From Paenibacillus sp. FSL M7-0420 (GTDB lineage Bacteria > Bacillota > Bacilli > Paenibacillales > Paenibacillaceae): 64,000 nt of DNA. Position 1 is the stretch's first letter. Every line of letters starts with the position of its first letter. The notes under the pieces were generated by a model that worked only from the letters and a program-made list of their open reading frames with translations, was not told the origin of the DNA and made no database searches. Made by a program: the position numbers and the translations under genes. The stretch covers positions 2,604,001-2,668,000 of the forward strand of contig NZ_JBBOCJ010000001.1 of NCBI RefSeq assembly GCF_038002345.1, written 5' to 3'. This document shows, piece by piece, positions 17,742 to 25,737 of the stretch.

Positions 17742-19353
17742 TGATGAAGAGATAATAACAGACGGCTTATACGAGGCGTTCAACCAGCTGCTTCCGGACA
17801 AGCTTGATGTCTACAAGGTCTATTCGGCCAAAGCGGCCCTGGAGTGGCTCTCGCGCACCCGGATCGATATTGTGCTGACCGATATCCGCATGCCCGGCAT
17901 GAGCGGGCTGGAGATGTCTGAGCAAATCCGGGAGTTCTGGCCGCGGTCGCGGATTGTTTTTCTGACCGGCTACAGCGAATTCGATTACGCCTATAGTGCG
18001 CTGCAGCTTCCCGGGGCCCGTTATCTGCTGAAGACGGAGGGCTTCGACAAGATTATTGAGACGGTGCAGGAGGTGCTGCAGGAGATTGAGCAGGGCAACA
18101 TGCTGAGCGAGCTGCTGGAGCAGTCCAGGGAGCAGCGCGATTCCATGGAGACGGCGGCGCAGGGCGATTATCTCCGCCATCTGCTTCAGGACAGCCAGGC
18201 CTTGTGTAAGGATACGGATGCGTTACGTGCAGACTTCAGCAAGCTGGGTATCAGCCTTAAGGCTGATACCCCGGTCATGCTCGTTCTTGGACGGCTTACC
18301 TACCCGGAGGGCATCTCTTACATGGACCGGCGTGAGCTTCTGACCTCTTCCCGGCTGATCTGGAATTCCCATCTGGCGGAGATGACCCGGCATGCCTGGG
18401 TGCTTGACAGGCACGGGGATCTCCTGTGGCTGCTGCAGCCTCTGCACAATGCCGGGGCTGCCTTCGGCGTGAATTTCGCGCGGTATCTGGAGGGGACGCT
18501 GGAGATGATCCAGGAGTCCTGCCGGCAGACGCTGGGCCTGCCGGTTGCTTTTACGGTCAGTGGCTCGGCCTGTGCCTGGACAGAGACCGGACGCCATTAC
18601 GAGCGGCTTCACCGTCTGCAGCAGATGAAGATCGGGGACGGCATCTCCATGGTGCAGATTGACCGCAGCGGTCCGCCGGAGCCTGACGCAGTCCGTGAGA
18701 CGGGAGTGCGGCTCCACCAGCGGGTGGAGAATCTTGCGGCCCATCTGGATGCCGGACGGCGGGAGCGGTTCGCTGAGACGCTGGAGGACATCCGGGAAGG
18801 CATTCATTCGGGCGTCTCCGTGGAAGAAGCCGCCGAGCTGTATTATACAGTTGCCCTTGTGCTGCTGTCCCATATGAACCGCTCGGAGCTCTACAGCCTT
18901 GTCAATGAATATGGCAAGCTGATGCGGCTGGATGAGCATTCGTCCCTGGGGGAGGGCATCTATTATCTGGAGAGGCTGGCCTCAGATCTCTTCGAGCGGA
19001 GAAGCACAGCCGAGAAGGAACGCTCCTCGGAGGTTATTGAACGGATCTGCGATTATATCCACAGCCATTTGGGCGAAGACCTGTCTCTGGTGCGGCTGGC
19101 CGAGCTGCATTATTTCAATCCGTCGTACCTGTCCCGCTTCTTCAAGCAGGAGCAGGGAATTAACCTGTCTGAGTACATTGATCAATGCCGGGCTGTAAAA
19201 GCGAAGGAGCTGCTGGGAAATGAAACGCTCAAGATCCGCGATGTGGCGCTGTATGTCGGTTATGAGGCCCACCATTCCTTCACCCGGTTCTTCAAAAAAA
19301 TGACGGGAATGACCCCCCAGGAATACAGGGAGTCTCTGCATGTAAATTTATAA
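17719..19353 (+). CDS. YesN-type response regulator with AraC DNA-binding domain
   Basis: About 544 residues. The receiver domain is at 1-125, with LLIVDDEE and phosphoacceptor Asp about 55 in VLTDIRMPG. A middle region (about 150-430) is typical of YesN proteins but unassigned. The C-terminal AraC domain has two helix-turn-helix motifs (LAELHYFNPSYLSRFFKQEQG; VALYVGYEAHHSFTRFFKKMTG). TTG 17719, 8 bases after GGGAGG, overlaps the kinase gene. A pair of 17-bp direct repeats starts just 5 bp after its stop codon, upstream of the GH5 gene, and is a natural candidate target. It probably activates the GH5 gene and the transport operon. Confidence 0.92.
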   Translation: MYRLLIVDDEEIITDGLYEAFNQLLPDKLDVYKVYSAKAALEWLSRTRIDIVLTDIRMPGMSGLEMSEQIREFWPRSRIVFLTGYSEFDYAYSALQLPGARYLLKTEGFDKIIETVQEVLQEIEQGNMLSELLEQSREQRDSMETAAQGDYLRHLLQDSQALCKDTDALRADFSKLGISLKADTPVMLVLGRLTYPEGISYMDRRELLTSSRLIWNSHLAEMTRHAWVLDRHGDLLWLLQPLHNAGAAFGVNFARYLEGTLEMIQESCRQTLGLPVAFTVSGSACAWTETGRHYERLHRLQQMKIGDGISMVQIDRSGPPEPDAVRETGVRLHQRVENLAAHLDAGRRERFAETLEDIREGIHSGVSVEEAAELYYTVALVLLSHMNRSELYSLVNEYGKLMRLDEHSSLGEGIYYLERLASDLFERRSTAEKERSSEVIERICDYIHSHLGEDLSLVRLAELHYFNPSYLSRFFKQEQGINLSEYIDQCRAVKAKELLGNETLKIRDVALYVGYEAHHSFTRFFKKMTGMTPQEYRESLHVNL

Positions 19354-19357
19354 TCTG

Positions 19358-19453
19358 AGTCTATCAACTATAATTTGTAAGTCTATCAACTATAATCACA
19401 CAGGTTTCAGCCCGTCTCCCCGCAGAGTACAATTCAGATGTATTCGCTTTCAT
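19358..19453 (+). promoter_or_regulatory. Putative activator operator, promoter and cre box of the GH5 gene
   Basis: Two exact copies of AGTCTATCAACTATAAT at 19358-19374 and 19380-19396 are spaced 22 bp start to start, the geometry of AraC-family half-sites. Eight bases later is a weak -35 (TTTCAG, 19405-19410) and, after 17 bp, a -10 TACAAT (19428-19433). The minus strand of 19439-19453 matches WTGNAANCGNWNNCW completely, placing a CcpA box over the expected start of transcription. The sites are read directly; the proteins binding them are inferred. Confidence 0.65.
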
Positions 19454-19502
19454 TAAGACGGCATCTGCCGATTACACGTTCATGAGAAGGAGATGGGTAT
19501 CT

Positions 19503-21209
19503 GTGAGAAAAAGGAAGTTAAGCTTATCCATGAAGCTGCTGGTGATGCTGGCCCTGCTGCTGACGCCGATGCAGTCCGGCGGCGGCACTGCAAACGCTTG
19601 GGAGGGTTCGCCTGTTCCCAAGCTGCATGTAAGCGGCAATCAGCTGGTGAACAGCAGCGGGCAGCCTGTGCTGCTAAGCGGCTGGCATCAGCCTACCGGG
19701 GCTTACTGGACGTATCAGAACAGCAATTATTACCTAAACCGCAACGGCGGGAACCGGCATAAGGCTACTCTGGAGTACCTGAAGGAGATCACGGATACCT
19801 TCACCAGCACCTCCGGCAAATACGGCAACAGCCACGGCTGGTACTCGAATCAGGTCCGCCTGTTCATCGACCGGGAGGATATGGGCGATGTCGCAGCAGG
19901 AACGTATAACTTCGCGGGCCTTCAGGCAGCTACCCAGAATCTGATCATTCCCTATGTGGAGTATGCGAAGACGAAGGGGCTGTATGTCACGCTGGGGCTG
20001 GACTTCACCCTGCTGGACAATAAGGCGACCACCCAGGCCAATCTGGACAAGTTCAATCAGATCTGGGGTTACCTGGCCTCCCAGCCGGGACTCAAGAGCG
20101 CGGATAATGTCATGTTCGAGCTGGTGAACGAGCCGGTGCTGAGCGATGTGAACGGACAATGGGGCGGCAATCCCTCCCAGCCTAACTTCGCAGCGTTCTG
20201 GAATTCGCTGAAGAACTTCCAGAACTCCATGATCTCCACGATCCGCAGCAAGGGCGCGGATAATGTGATCTGGGCTTCCGGACTTGGCTGGGATCAGCAT
20301 TATCAGCTGACGGCATCCAGTCCGCTGACCGATCCGCTGAACAATTACGGCTATGCCGTACACTGGTATCCGGGCTACGGCGCTTATGACAATTACAACT
20401 CGCTTCAGCAGATCTGGGATAGCAGCATCAAGCCTGCTGCCGATGCTTACCCGATCAATATTACTGAAACGACCTGGTTCAAGAACCAGCCGGGCGATTC
20501 CGCGTATTGGGATCTGTTCAACGGTACGAACGCAGGCTTCGGCAAGAATACCAAAGCGATCTTCACCGCCGCCGGCAATGTCAGCATTGCGGTCCATATG
20601 AACGGCTTCCTGCTCAATCCCGGTCCCAAAAGCTCCTTCGCCGATCCCGACGGCGGGCTGCTCTATGACGGCAACGCCACCCGGGACGGCATGGCGCGCT
20701 TTATCTTCGAATGGTATTACGAGCGGGCACAGTTCAACCCCTGGAACGGGGTGTGGAACGGGGTCACCAACAATGCGAAGTATAAGCTGATCAACCGGGC
20801 GTCCGGCAAAGCGATTGACGTTCCGAACGGGCAGAATACGAACTCCCTTCAGCTCCAGCAGTGGCCGGAGAACACCGCGCTGGCTCAGCAATGGACGGTT
20901 ACGGATATGGGTACGTACAATAATATTTACCGGCTGCGCAGCGTGAATTCTTCCGACAATAAGGTGATGGATGTGCGTAACGGCACGAAGAATAACGGCG
21001 AAGCCATCCAGCTGATGCAGGATTTGAACAATACCGCCCAGCAGTTCCGGCTCATCAAGCTGAGCAACGGCTACTGGAGCATTCTTAATGTGAACAGTAA
21101 CAAGGCAGTCGAAGTCACAGGAGCCTCCATCGCAGACGGAGCGAAGCTCCAGCAGAACCTCTACCGCGGGGATCTGCACCAGCAGTGGAAGCTGGTCCAG
21201 GTGAACTAG
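19503..21209 (+). CDS. Secreted GH5-type glycoside hydrolase with C-terminal ricin-type (CBM13-like) module
   Basis: Clan GH-A endo-acting hydrolase; substrate not certain (beta-glucan or mannan are options). A signal peptide ends near TANAWEG (about residue 35). The catalytic domain runs about 40-420, with acid/base Glu in FELVNEP (about E210), an upstream HWYPGY segment, and nucleophile Glu in INITETTWF (about E322). The C-terminal 140 residues carry QxW-type ricin repeats (YKLINRASGKAIDVPNG; LQLQQWPENTALAQQWTV; VMDVRNG), a galactose/xylan-binding fold. GTG 19503 follows AGAAGGAGA by 10 bases; ATG 19482 has no site. It follows the response regulator but has its own promoter and operator. 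Confidence 0.85.
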   Translation: MRKRKLSLSMKLLVMLALLLTPMQSGGGTANAWEGSPVPKLHVSGNQLVNSSGQPVLLSGWHQPTGAYWTYQNSNYYLNRNGGNRHKATLEYLKEITDTFTSTSGKYGNSHGWYSNQVRLFIDREDMGDVAAGTYNFAGLQAATQNLIIPYVEYAKTKGLYVTLGLDFTLLDNKATTQANLDKFNQIWGYLASQPGLKSADNVMFELVNEPVLSDVNGQWGGNPSQPNFAAFWNSLKNFQNSMISTIRSKGADNVIWASGLGWDQHYQLTASSPLTDPLNNYGYAVHWYPGYGAYDNYNSLQQIWDSSIKPAADAYPINITETTWFKNQPGDSAYWDLFNGTNAGFGKNTKAIFTAAGNVSIAVHMNGFLLNPGPKSSFADPDGGLLYDGNATRDGMARFIFEWYYERAQFNPWNGVWNGVTNNAKYKLINRASGKAIDVPNGQNTNSLQLQQWPENTALAQQWTVTDMGTYNNIYRLRSVNSSDNKVMDVRNGTKNNGEAIQLMQDLNNTAQQFRLIKLSNGYWSILNVNSNKAVEVTGASIADGAKLQQNLYRGDLHQQWKLVQVN

Positions 21210-21223
21210 AGCTTTATGGTAAG

Positions 21224-21294
21224 AGCCCCCTTCTCCATCTGCAGGGCGGTCCGGGACAGTACCGGATTGCCGCGCGGGGAAAGGGGGCTTTTTT
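21224..21294 (+). terminator. Rho-independent-like terminator after GH5 gene
   Basis: AGCCCCCTT at 21224-21232 pairs with AAGGGGGCT at 21281-21289, followed by a run of six T. The 48-base loop contains smaller GC-rich pairings. It begins 14 bases after the GH5 stop codon. Confidence 0.75.
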
Positions 21295-21320
21295 GAGCGT
21301 GCGGGAGGTGCGAGTGCCGA

Positions 21321-21908
21321 ATGTAGTCGCAAAACCGATTACATTCGGCGCTGCGGAGGCGTGCGGGCGAAATGTAATCGGAAAACCGATTACATCGGGC
21401 AGGACGGAGGCGAGCGGGCGAAATGTAATCGCAAAACCGATTACATTCAGCGCTGCGGAGGCATGCGGGCGAAATGTAATCGCAAAACCGATTACATCGG
21501 GTGTGTGTGTAGGCGCGTGGGCGAAATGTAATCGCAAAACCGATTACATTCAGCGCTGCGGAGGCATGCGGGCGAAATGTAATCGCAAAACCGATTACAT
21601 CGGGCGTGTGTGTAGGCGCGTGGGCGAAATGTAATCGGAAAACCGATTACATTCGGCGCTGCGGAGGCGTGCGGACGAAATGTAATCGCAAAACCGATTA
21701 CATTCGGCGCTGCGGAGGCGTGCGGGCGAAATGTAATCGGAAAAACGATTACATCGGGCGTGTGTGTAGGCGCGTGGGCGAAATGTAATCGCAAAACCGA
21801 TTACATTCAGCGCTGCGGAGGCATGTGGGCGAAATGTAATCGCAAAACCGATTACATTCAGCGCTGCGGAGGCGCGTGGGCGAAATGTAATCGGAAAACC
21901 GATTACAT
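21321..21908. repeat. Array of twelve 24-bp palindromes at 51/52-bp period
   Basis: Each unit has arms ATGTAATCG and CGATTACAT around a CAAAAC loop, or arms one base longer around AAAA when the first loop base is G. Units start at 21321, 21372, 21423, 21474, 21526, 21577, 21629, 21680, 21731, 21783, 21834 and 21885. The first has one arm mismatch (TGTAGTCG). Spacers are 27 or 28 bases and of two main types, one with GCGCTGCGGAGGC, the other with GTGTGTGTAGGCGCGTGGG; the alternation suggests duplication of ~103-bp dimers. Open frames on both strands through this array are simple translations of the repeat (51 = 17 codons) and are not genes. Confidence 0.95.
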
Positions 21909-22296
21909 TCAGCGCTGCGGAGGCATGTGGGAGACGGGTGTCGGAGGCTGGAGCGCCGGGCGCTAATGTGCGGAGGGAAACAATTGCCTTCTATACACTT
22001 ACTGATGAACGGAAGGCTTCTCCTACAGCAACGGTTGGAAAAACAACACGTACTCCCGCCCACTCCCGCCGAAGTTGCTGCATATGCGCCCACAAGCATC
22101 ACAATCCGCATAAAACAAACCAAGCTCTTTACACCTTCGACTCTCTCACTCCTTATATAAGAAAAGCAACATCCATCCATATGAAAGCAACGTCAAGCTA
22201 TAGATTACAAGGATTGGGTGTGATTAAATACATAAATAATACAGCATTTTCCCAGGGATCAATTCCTGTCATAATGCGAAAGGATGAATACAAATC
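21909..22296. other. Non-coding gap before the GH27 gene
   Basis: After the repeat array the sequence becomes AT-richer. A possible -35 TTTACA lies at 22128-22133 with TATATA at 22154-22159, but the 20-bp spacing is poor. An AAAGGATG site before ATG 22297 is the only clear signal. I see no cre box, riboswitch or gene here. Confidence 0.4.
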
Positions 22297-23460
22297 ATGG
22301 ACAAACAGCAACAGCTTGGCTTAACGCCTCCGATGGGATGGAATTCGTGGAACACGTTTACTTGGGATATCAACGAGCAATTGATCCGGGAAGCGGCCGA
22401 TACACTGGTGGCGGACGGTTATAAGGATGCAGGGTACGAATACATTGTTATTGACGACTGCTGGAGCCTGAAGGAACGGGACAAGGATGGCAAGCTGGTG
22501 GCTGATCCGGTTAAATTTCCGAACGGAATGAAGGCGGTTGCAGATTATATTCACTCTAAGGGACTGAAGTTCGGCATGTACTCTTGTGTGGGAACGCATA
22601 CCTGCGCAGGGTATCCGGGCAGCTTCGAGCATGAATTCCAGGATGCCGCGTCGCTGGCGGAATGGGGCGTAGACTTCCTGAAGTATGATTACTGCTTCAA
22701 GCCGCGACATATGTCGGGCGAACTGCTGTACAAGCGGATGAGTCTCGCACTTAAGAACTGTGGAAGAGACATTCTTTTCTCCGCATGTAACTGGGGTGAG
22801 GATAATGTCTACCAGTGGATTCGTGAATCCGGCGCGCATATGTACCGTTCCACCGGCGACATTCAGGACAGCTGGGAATCGATCAAGACCCTGGCCCTGT
22901 CGCAGCTCGATAAAGCCCCCTACACCGGTGCGTACTGCCATAACGACCTGGATATGCTCGTTGTGGGCATGTACGGGGGGAGCAACAGCGACTTCATCGG
23001 CAGCCAGATCGGCGGCTGCACGGATGTGGAGTACAAGACACACTTCTCGCTGTGGAGCCTGATGGGTTCTCCGCTGATGATCGGCAGTGATATCCGCAAG
23101 GCGAACGAGGCCACCAAGAACATTCTGCTTAACCCCGATCTGATTGCCATCAATCAGGATATCGAGGGCCGGGGGGCTTACCGCATTAAGCCGGAGCCGC
23201 AGTGGTTCCATACCAATGAAGTGTTCATGCTGGTCAAAGTGCTGGCGGACGGTGACCTCGCAATCGGGTTCTTCAATCTGAGTGATGGTCAAAGAGAGAT
23301 GTCGCTGCAATTCTGGGATTTCGGGCTTCCGTATGCCTCCGGCAAATCGCTGTCGCTGTATGACTGCTGGGAGCACAAGGAGCTTGGAGTGTTCAGAGAA
23401 CGGTTCGCTCCGGTTGTGCCGGCTCATGACTGTCTGATTGTACGGGCCAAGATCGTCTAA
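22297..23460 (+). CDS. GH27 alpha-galactosidase
   Basis: Removes terminal alpha-1,6-galactose from galacto-oligosaccharides or galactomannan fragments. The protein (387 residues) starts with the family signature GLTPPMGWNSWNTF and lacks a signal peptide, so it acts in the cytoplasm. Visible active-site motifs are IVIDDCW, the nucleophile Asp in FLKYDYC (about D131) and the acid/base Asp in RSTGDIQDSW (about D188). A C-terminal beta-sandwich begins near residue 300. It is followed after 14 bases by a small zinc-ribbon gene and then a hairpin terminator, forming a two-gene unit. Confidence 0.95.
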   Translation: MDKQQQLGLTPPMGWNSWNTFTWDINEQLIREAADTLVADGYKDAGYEYIVIDDCWSLKERDKDGKLVADPVKFPNGMKAVADYIHSKGLKFGMYSCVGTHTCAGYPGSFEHEFQDAASLAEWGVDFLKYDYCFKPRHMSGELLYKRMSLALKNCGRDILFSACNWGEDNVYQWIRESGAHMYRSTGDIQDSWESIKTLALSQLDKAPYTGAYCHNDLDMLVVGMYGGSNSDFIGSQIGGCTDVEYKTHFSLWSLMGSPLMIGSDIRKANEATKNILLNPDLIAINQDIEGRGAYRIKPEPQWFHTNEVFMLVKVLADGDLAIGFFNLSDGQREMSLQFWDFGLPYASGKSLSLYDCWEHKELGVFRERFAPVVPAHDCLIVRAKIV

Positions 23461-23474
23461 TAGGCAGCCAAAAG

Positions 23475-23672
23475 ATGAGCAGAACCTGCAGAAAATGCGG
23501 CGTCCCCTTAATGACGGATGATGTGGCGATTTACCTGAAGCTGGTCACCCGCAATGCCCAGGACTTCCTGTGCATCGATTGTCTCGGGGAACAGCTGAAA
23601 TGCGGCCGTGAGCCGATTGAGAAGCTGATCAAGTATTTCCGGGAATCCGGCAAATGTGTGTTGTTCCGTTAA
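23475..23672 (+). CDS. Small two-CxxC protein, probable zinc ribbon
   Basis: A 65-residue protein of unknown role. CRKC near residue 5 and CIDC near residue 33 could hold one zinc ion, with another Cys at about 43 and 61. It has no signal peptide or membrane segment and is rich in Lys/Arg in its C-terminal helix (EPIEKLIKYFRESGKC). The short gap to the alpha-galactosidase gene and the shared terminator suggest co-transcription. It may be a nucleic-acid-binding or regulatory peptide; nothing in the sequence decides this. A weak ribosome-binding site (AGCCAAAAG) lowers confidence. Confidence 0.65.
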   Translation: MSRTCRKCGVPLMTDDVAIYLKLVTRNAQDFLCIDCLGEQLKCGREPIEKLIKYFRESGKCVLFR

Positions 23673-23688
23673 CGTTACTGACAAGCCT

Positions 23689-23734
23689 GAGCAGCGGTCT
23701 CCATGAATGGAGATTCGCTGCTCTGTATATGTTT
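23689..23734 (+). terminator. Terminator of the GH27 unit
   Basis: A long hairpin: GAGCAGCG (23689-23696) pairs with CGCTGCTC (23716-23723) and TCTCCAT (23698-23704) pairs with ATGGAGA (23707-23713) around a GA loop. TGTATATGTTTT follows. Confidence 0.7.
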
Positions 23735-23740
23735 TGGGGT

Positions 23741-23791
23741 CCCCGTAAAGTACCTGATTTATCATCGAAGCTAAAGCCCCACTTTATGGGG
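23741..23791. repeat. Inverted repeat overlapping the 3' end of the TetR gene
   Basis: CCCCGTAAAGT at 23741-23751 pairs with ACTTTATGGGG at 23781-23791 (one G-T mismatch), and a GGGGTCCCC palindrome precedes it. The right arm covers the TetR stop codon. It could act as the terminator of that convergent gene, although no T-run follows on the minus strand. Confidence 0.45.
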
Positions 23792-24401
23792 GTGTTGTTA
23801 GAGGATCAGTGTTGTCAAGACAGGGCGCATTCCGTATATATACGGTTAACATTCTGGCTATGTCTTCAGGCGGCATGGCACGGCCGCTCGTAAACCAGTG
23901 ATGGATAAGCCCAAATTGTGCGTTACCCAAATAAGCGATGGCATATTCAGTAAACAGACGGCTTTCTTTATCCATCTCCGGTTGCTGATGCTTCAGATGA
24001 TCATATAAGCGTGTACCGGTCAGATAACGCAGCCGTTCCTGGATCTCAGCCGGAGCATCCGGATGGAATAGCGCCTTGAAAAAACTGGCGTGCTGCTGCA
24101 TATACTCAAAGGCCTTAGTAATAGGAGGGAATGCTGCTTGCGGATCAGGATAGTCCATTAACTCTTGCATCTGGATAGGCGCAAATACCTCTAATAGTCC
24201 TTGGAAAAATGATGTCTCCTCAATCAGATGAAAAATATCTCTATAATGCAAATAGAAGGTGCCCCGGTTAATCCCTGCTTGTTCACAAAGGTTTTTGACC
24301 TTCAGCCCTTTAATTCCTTCCTTCTCCAAGATAGACAATAAGGCGTTTTCCATTTGAGTGCGGCTGCGGACGGCTCTCATGTCAGTACTACGTTCAATCA
24401 T
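23784..24401 (-). CDS. TetR/AcrR-family transcriptional regulator
   Basis: A 205-residue cytoplasmic DNA-binding protein. The N-terminal helix-turn-helix (about residues 13-60) reads ALLSILEKEGIKGLKVKNLCEQAGINRGTFYLHY, with the family's G-x-x-T/R-FYxHY ending. The C-terminal helices would bind an effector. The start at 24401 follows AAAGGAG by 8 bases. It is transcribed away from the aldo/keto reductase gene across a 188-bp gap, the usual layout for a local repressor of the neighbour. Low-GC sequence in this pair contrasts with the GC-rich sugar loci around it, so it may have a separate history. Confidence 0.9.
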   Translation of the reverse strand: MIERSTDMRAVRSRTQMENALLSILEKEGIKGLKVKNLCEQAGINRGTFYLHYRDIFHLIEETSFFQGLLEVFAPIQMQELMDYPDPQAAFPPITKAFEYMQQHASFFKALFHPDAPAEIQERLRYLTGTRLYDHLKHQQPEMDKESRLFTEYAIAYLGNAQFGLIHHWFTSGRAMPPEDIARMLTVYIRNAPCLDNTDPLTTPP

Positions 24402-24589
24402 GGGCGGAGCTCCTTTGTACGGATAACCATTATTTTATCAACACTATTGACATTGTATCTATTAATATACACTTTGCCTCTAATGTTCATTGATCTCCTT
24501 GTTATGCCTGATTATAATGGGTCCTAGCGCTGGAATCAACACGTGTTCATTATCTTCGCCATGGCAGGAATTTAACTAGGAGGATGATC
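24402..24589. promoter_or_regulatory. Divergent intergenic promoter region, TetR and aldo/keto reductase
   Basis: This AT-rich gap holds TTGACA at 24452-24457 and an imperfect palindrome around GTATCTATTAATATAC (about 24459-24474) that could be the TetR operator. I could not fix a well-spaced -10 for either gene. Confidence 0.35.
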
Positions 24590-25618
24590 ATGGAATATCG
24601 TTATCTTGGAAAGACAGGTACTAAGGTCAGCAGCTTTGCGCTCGGCGGGTCTGGTTTTGGAACCAGGACAAGTGAAGAAGAGAGCCGGCAAATCATAGAT
24701 AAGGCTTTGGATTACGGGATTAATCTGGTGGATACCTCTAATATTTACGGAAAGGGGGAATCAGAACGTGTAATAGGCCAAGCCATTAAGCACCGACGGC
24801 AGGATGTTCTGCTGGCTTCTAAATTTGGTGCGGAGTCTTCTGAGAAAATCAATCAGAGCGGCGGGTCACGCCGCTGGATACGGACGGCTGTCGAGCAAAG
24901 TCTGTTACGCCTGCAAACCGATTATATAGACATTTATCAGCTTCATCTTCCGCTGGAGTGGATGGGCTATGAAGAAATTCTGCTTACCTTGAACGATTTG
25001 GTGAAGGAGGGGAAAATCCATCATATCGGTACCTCCAATCACCTCGGCGGGCAGCTTGTGCATGGACAGGCGATTAGTGACCGGTATCATATTCAGCGTT
25101 TTGTAAGTGAACAGACACCCTATTCGTTGATTAACCGGCGCATGGAATTTGAACTTGCCGGAATCGCCAAGCAATACCAGTTGTCTCTATTTGTGTATAG
25201 TCCTTTATCCGGGGGTTTGCTGACTGGCAAATATAAACCGGGCCAGCCTGCACAACGCGGCACACGCGCTTCCGAATTAAAAGGATACATGGATAATCTC
25301 GACCCGGAATTAGCCGAAAATGAAAACAAGTTCAAGATCATTGCCCAATTGCAGCAGTTGGCCAATGAATCCGGGATGGAACTTGCGGATATGGCCATCG
25401 CTTTTACACAAAGCCATCCGGCCGTCACCTCCACTATATGGGGGCCACGGACCTTGGACCAATTAAATGCCTATATCTCCGGTGCGGGGATCAGGCTCAG
25501 CACAGAGGTGCTGGATGCGGTTGATGGTATAGTTCCGCCAGGCAAGCGGGTGGATGATAAAGAACAAACCTGGACTCCGGAGTGGATGGAGCCGGAACAG
25601 CGCAGGCGGCACATGTAG
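24590..25618 (+). CDS. Aldo/keto reductase
   Basis: NAD(P)H-dependent reductase of about 342 residues with the AKR barrel pattern: YRYLGKTGTKVS at the start, catalytic Asp/Tyr in NLVDTSNIYGKGESE, Lys in LLASKFG, and the His position in YQLHLP. The C-terminus carries the YTFTQSHP-like cofactor region (MAIAFTQSHPAVTSTIWGPRT). This resembles the Kv-beta/YccK-type subgroup (ends in a loop, no signal peptide, cytosolic). ATG 24590 is 6 bases after AGGAGG; ATG 24584 touches it. The divergent TetR gene probably controls it. The physiological substrate is unknown. Confidence 0.9.
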   Translation: MEYRYLGKTGTKVSSFALGGSGFGTRTSEEESRQIIDKALDYGINLVDTSNIYGKGESERVIGQAIKHRRQDVLLASKFGAESSEKINQSGGSRRWIRTAVEQSLLRLQTDYIDIYQLHLPLEWMGYEEILLTLNDLVKEGKIHHIGTSNHLGGQLVHGQAISDRYHIQRFVSEQTPYSLINRRMEFELAGIAKQYQLSLFVYSPLSGGLLTGKYKPGQPAQRGTRASELKGYMDNLDPELAENENKFKIIAQLQQLANESGMELADMAIAFTQSHPAVTSTIWGPRTLDQLNAYISGAGIRLSTEVLDAVDGIVPPGKRVDDKEQTWTPEWMEPEQRRRHM

Positions 25619-25652
25619 AGCACGAACGGGAAGCTTAGGTATATAACAACAA

Positions 25653-25694
25653 CAGCGGCAGAATAGGGCGGGTACCCGCCCTATTCTGCCGCTG
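25653..25694. terminator. 42-bp perfect palindrome, bidirectional terminator
   Basis: Two exactly complementary 21-base arms meet without a spacer at GGTACC (25653-25673 and 25674-25694). It lies between the converging aldo/keto reductase and SLH-enzyme genes. AT-rich sequence follows in both directions (AGTTATTTATTT; on the minus strand TTGTTGTTGTTAT), fitting a shared terminator. Confidence 0.8.
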
Positions 25695-25737
25695 AGTTAT
25701 TTATTTAGAGGGATGAAGGATGCTAAATCACCGGGAG

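Noticed and set aside
19734..21332. 532-codon minus-strand frame opposite the GH5 gene
   Set aside because: A shadow of GC-rich codon use. The plus strand has catalytic motifs, a signal peptide and a promoter; the minus frame has no recognisable domain.
21321..21908. CRISPR array (24-base repeats, 27/28-base spacers)
   Set aside because: The spacers are nearly identical copies of two types and not unique sequences, no cas gene is present, and the repeats are short perfect palindromes with variable loops.
21185..22324. Overlapping reading frames of 60-149 codons through the repeat array on both strands
   Set aside because: They arise because 51 is a multiple of three and the repeat lacks stops in several frames. 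They break at each 52-base unit, lack spaced ribosome-binding sites and give the same 17-residue motif.
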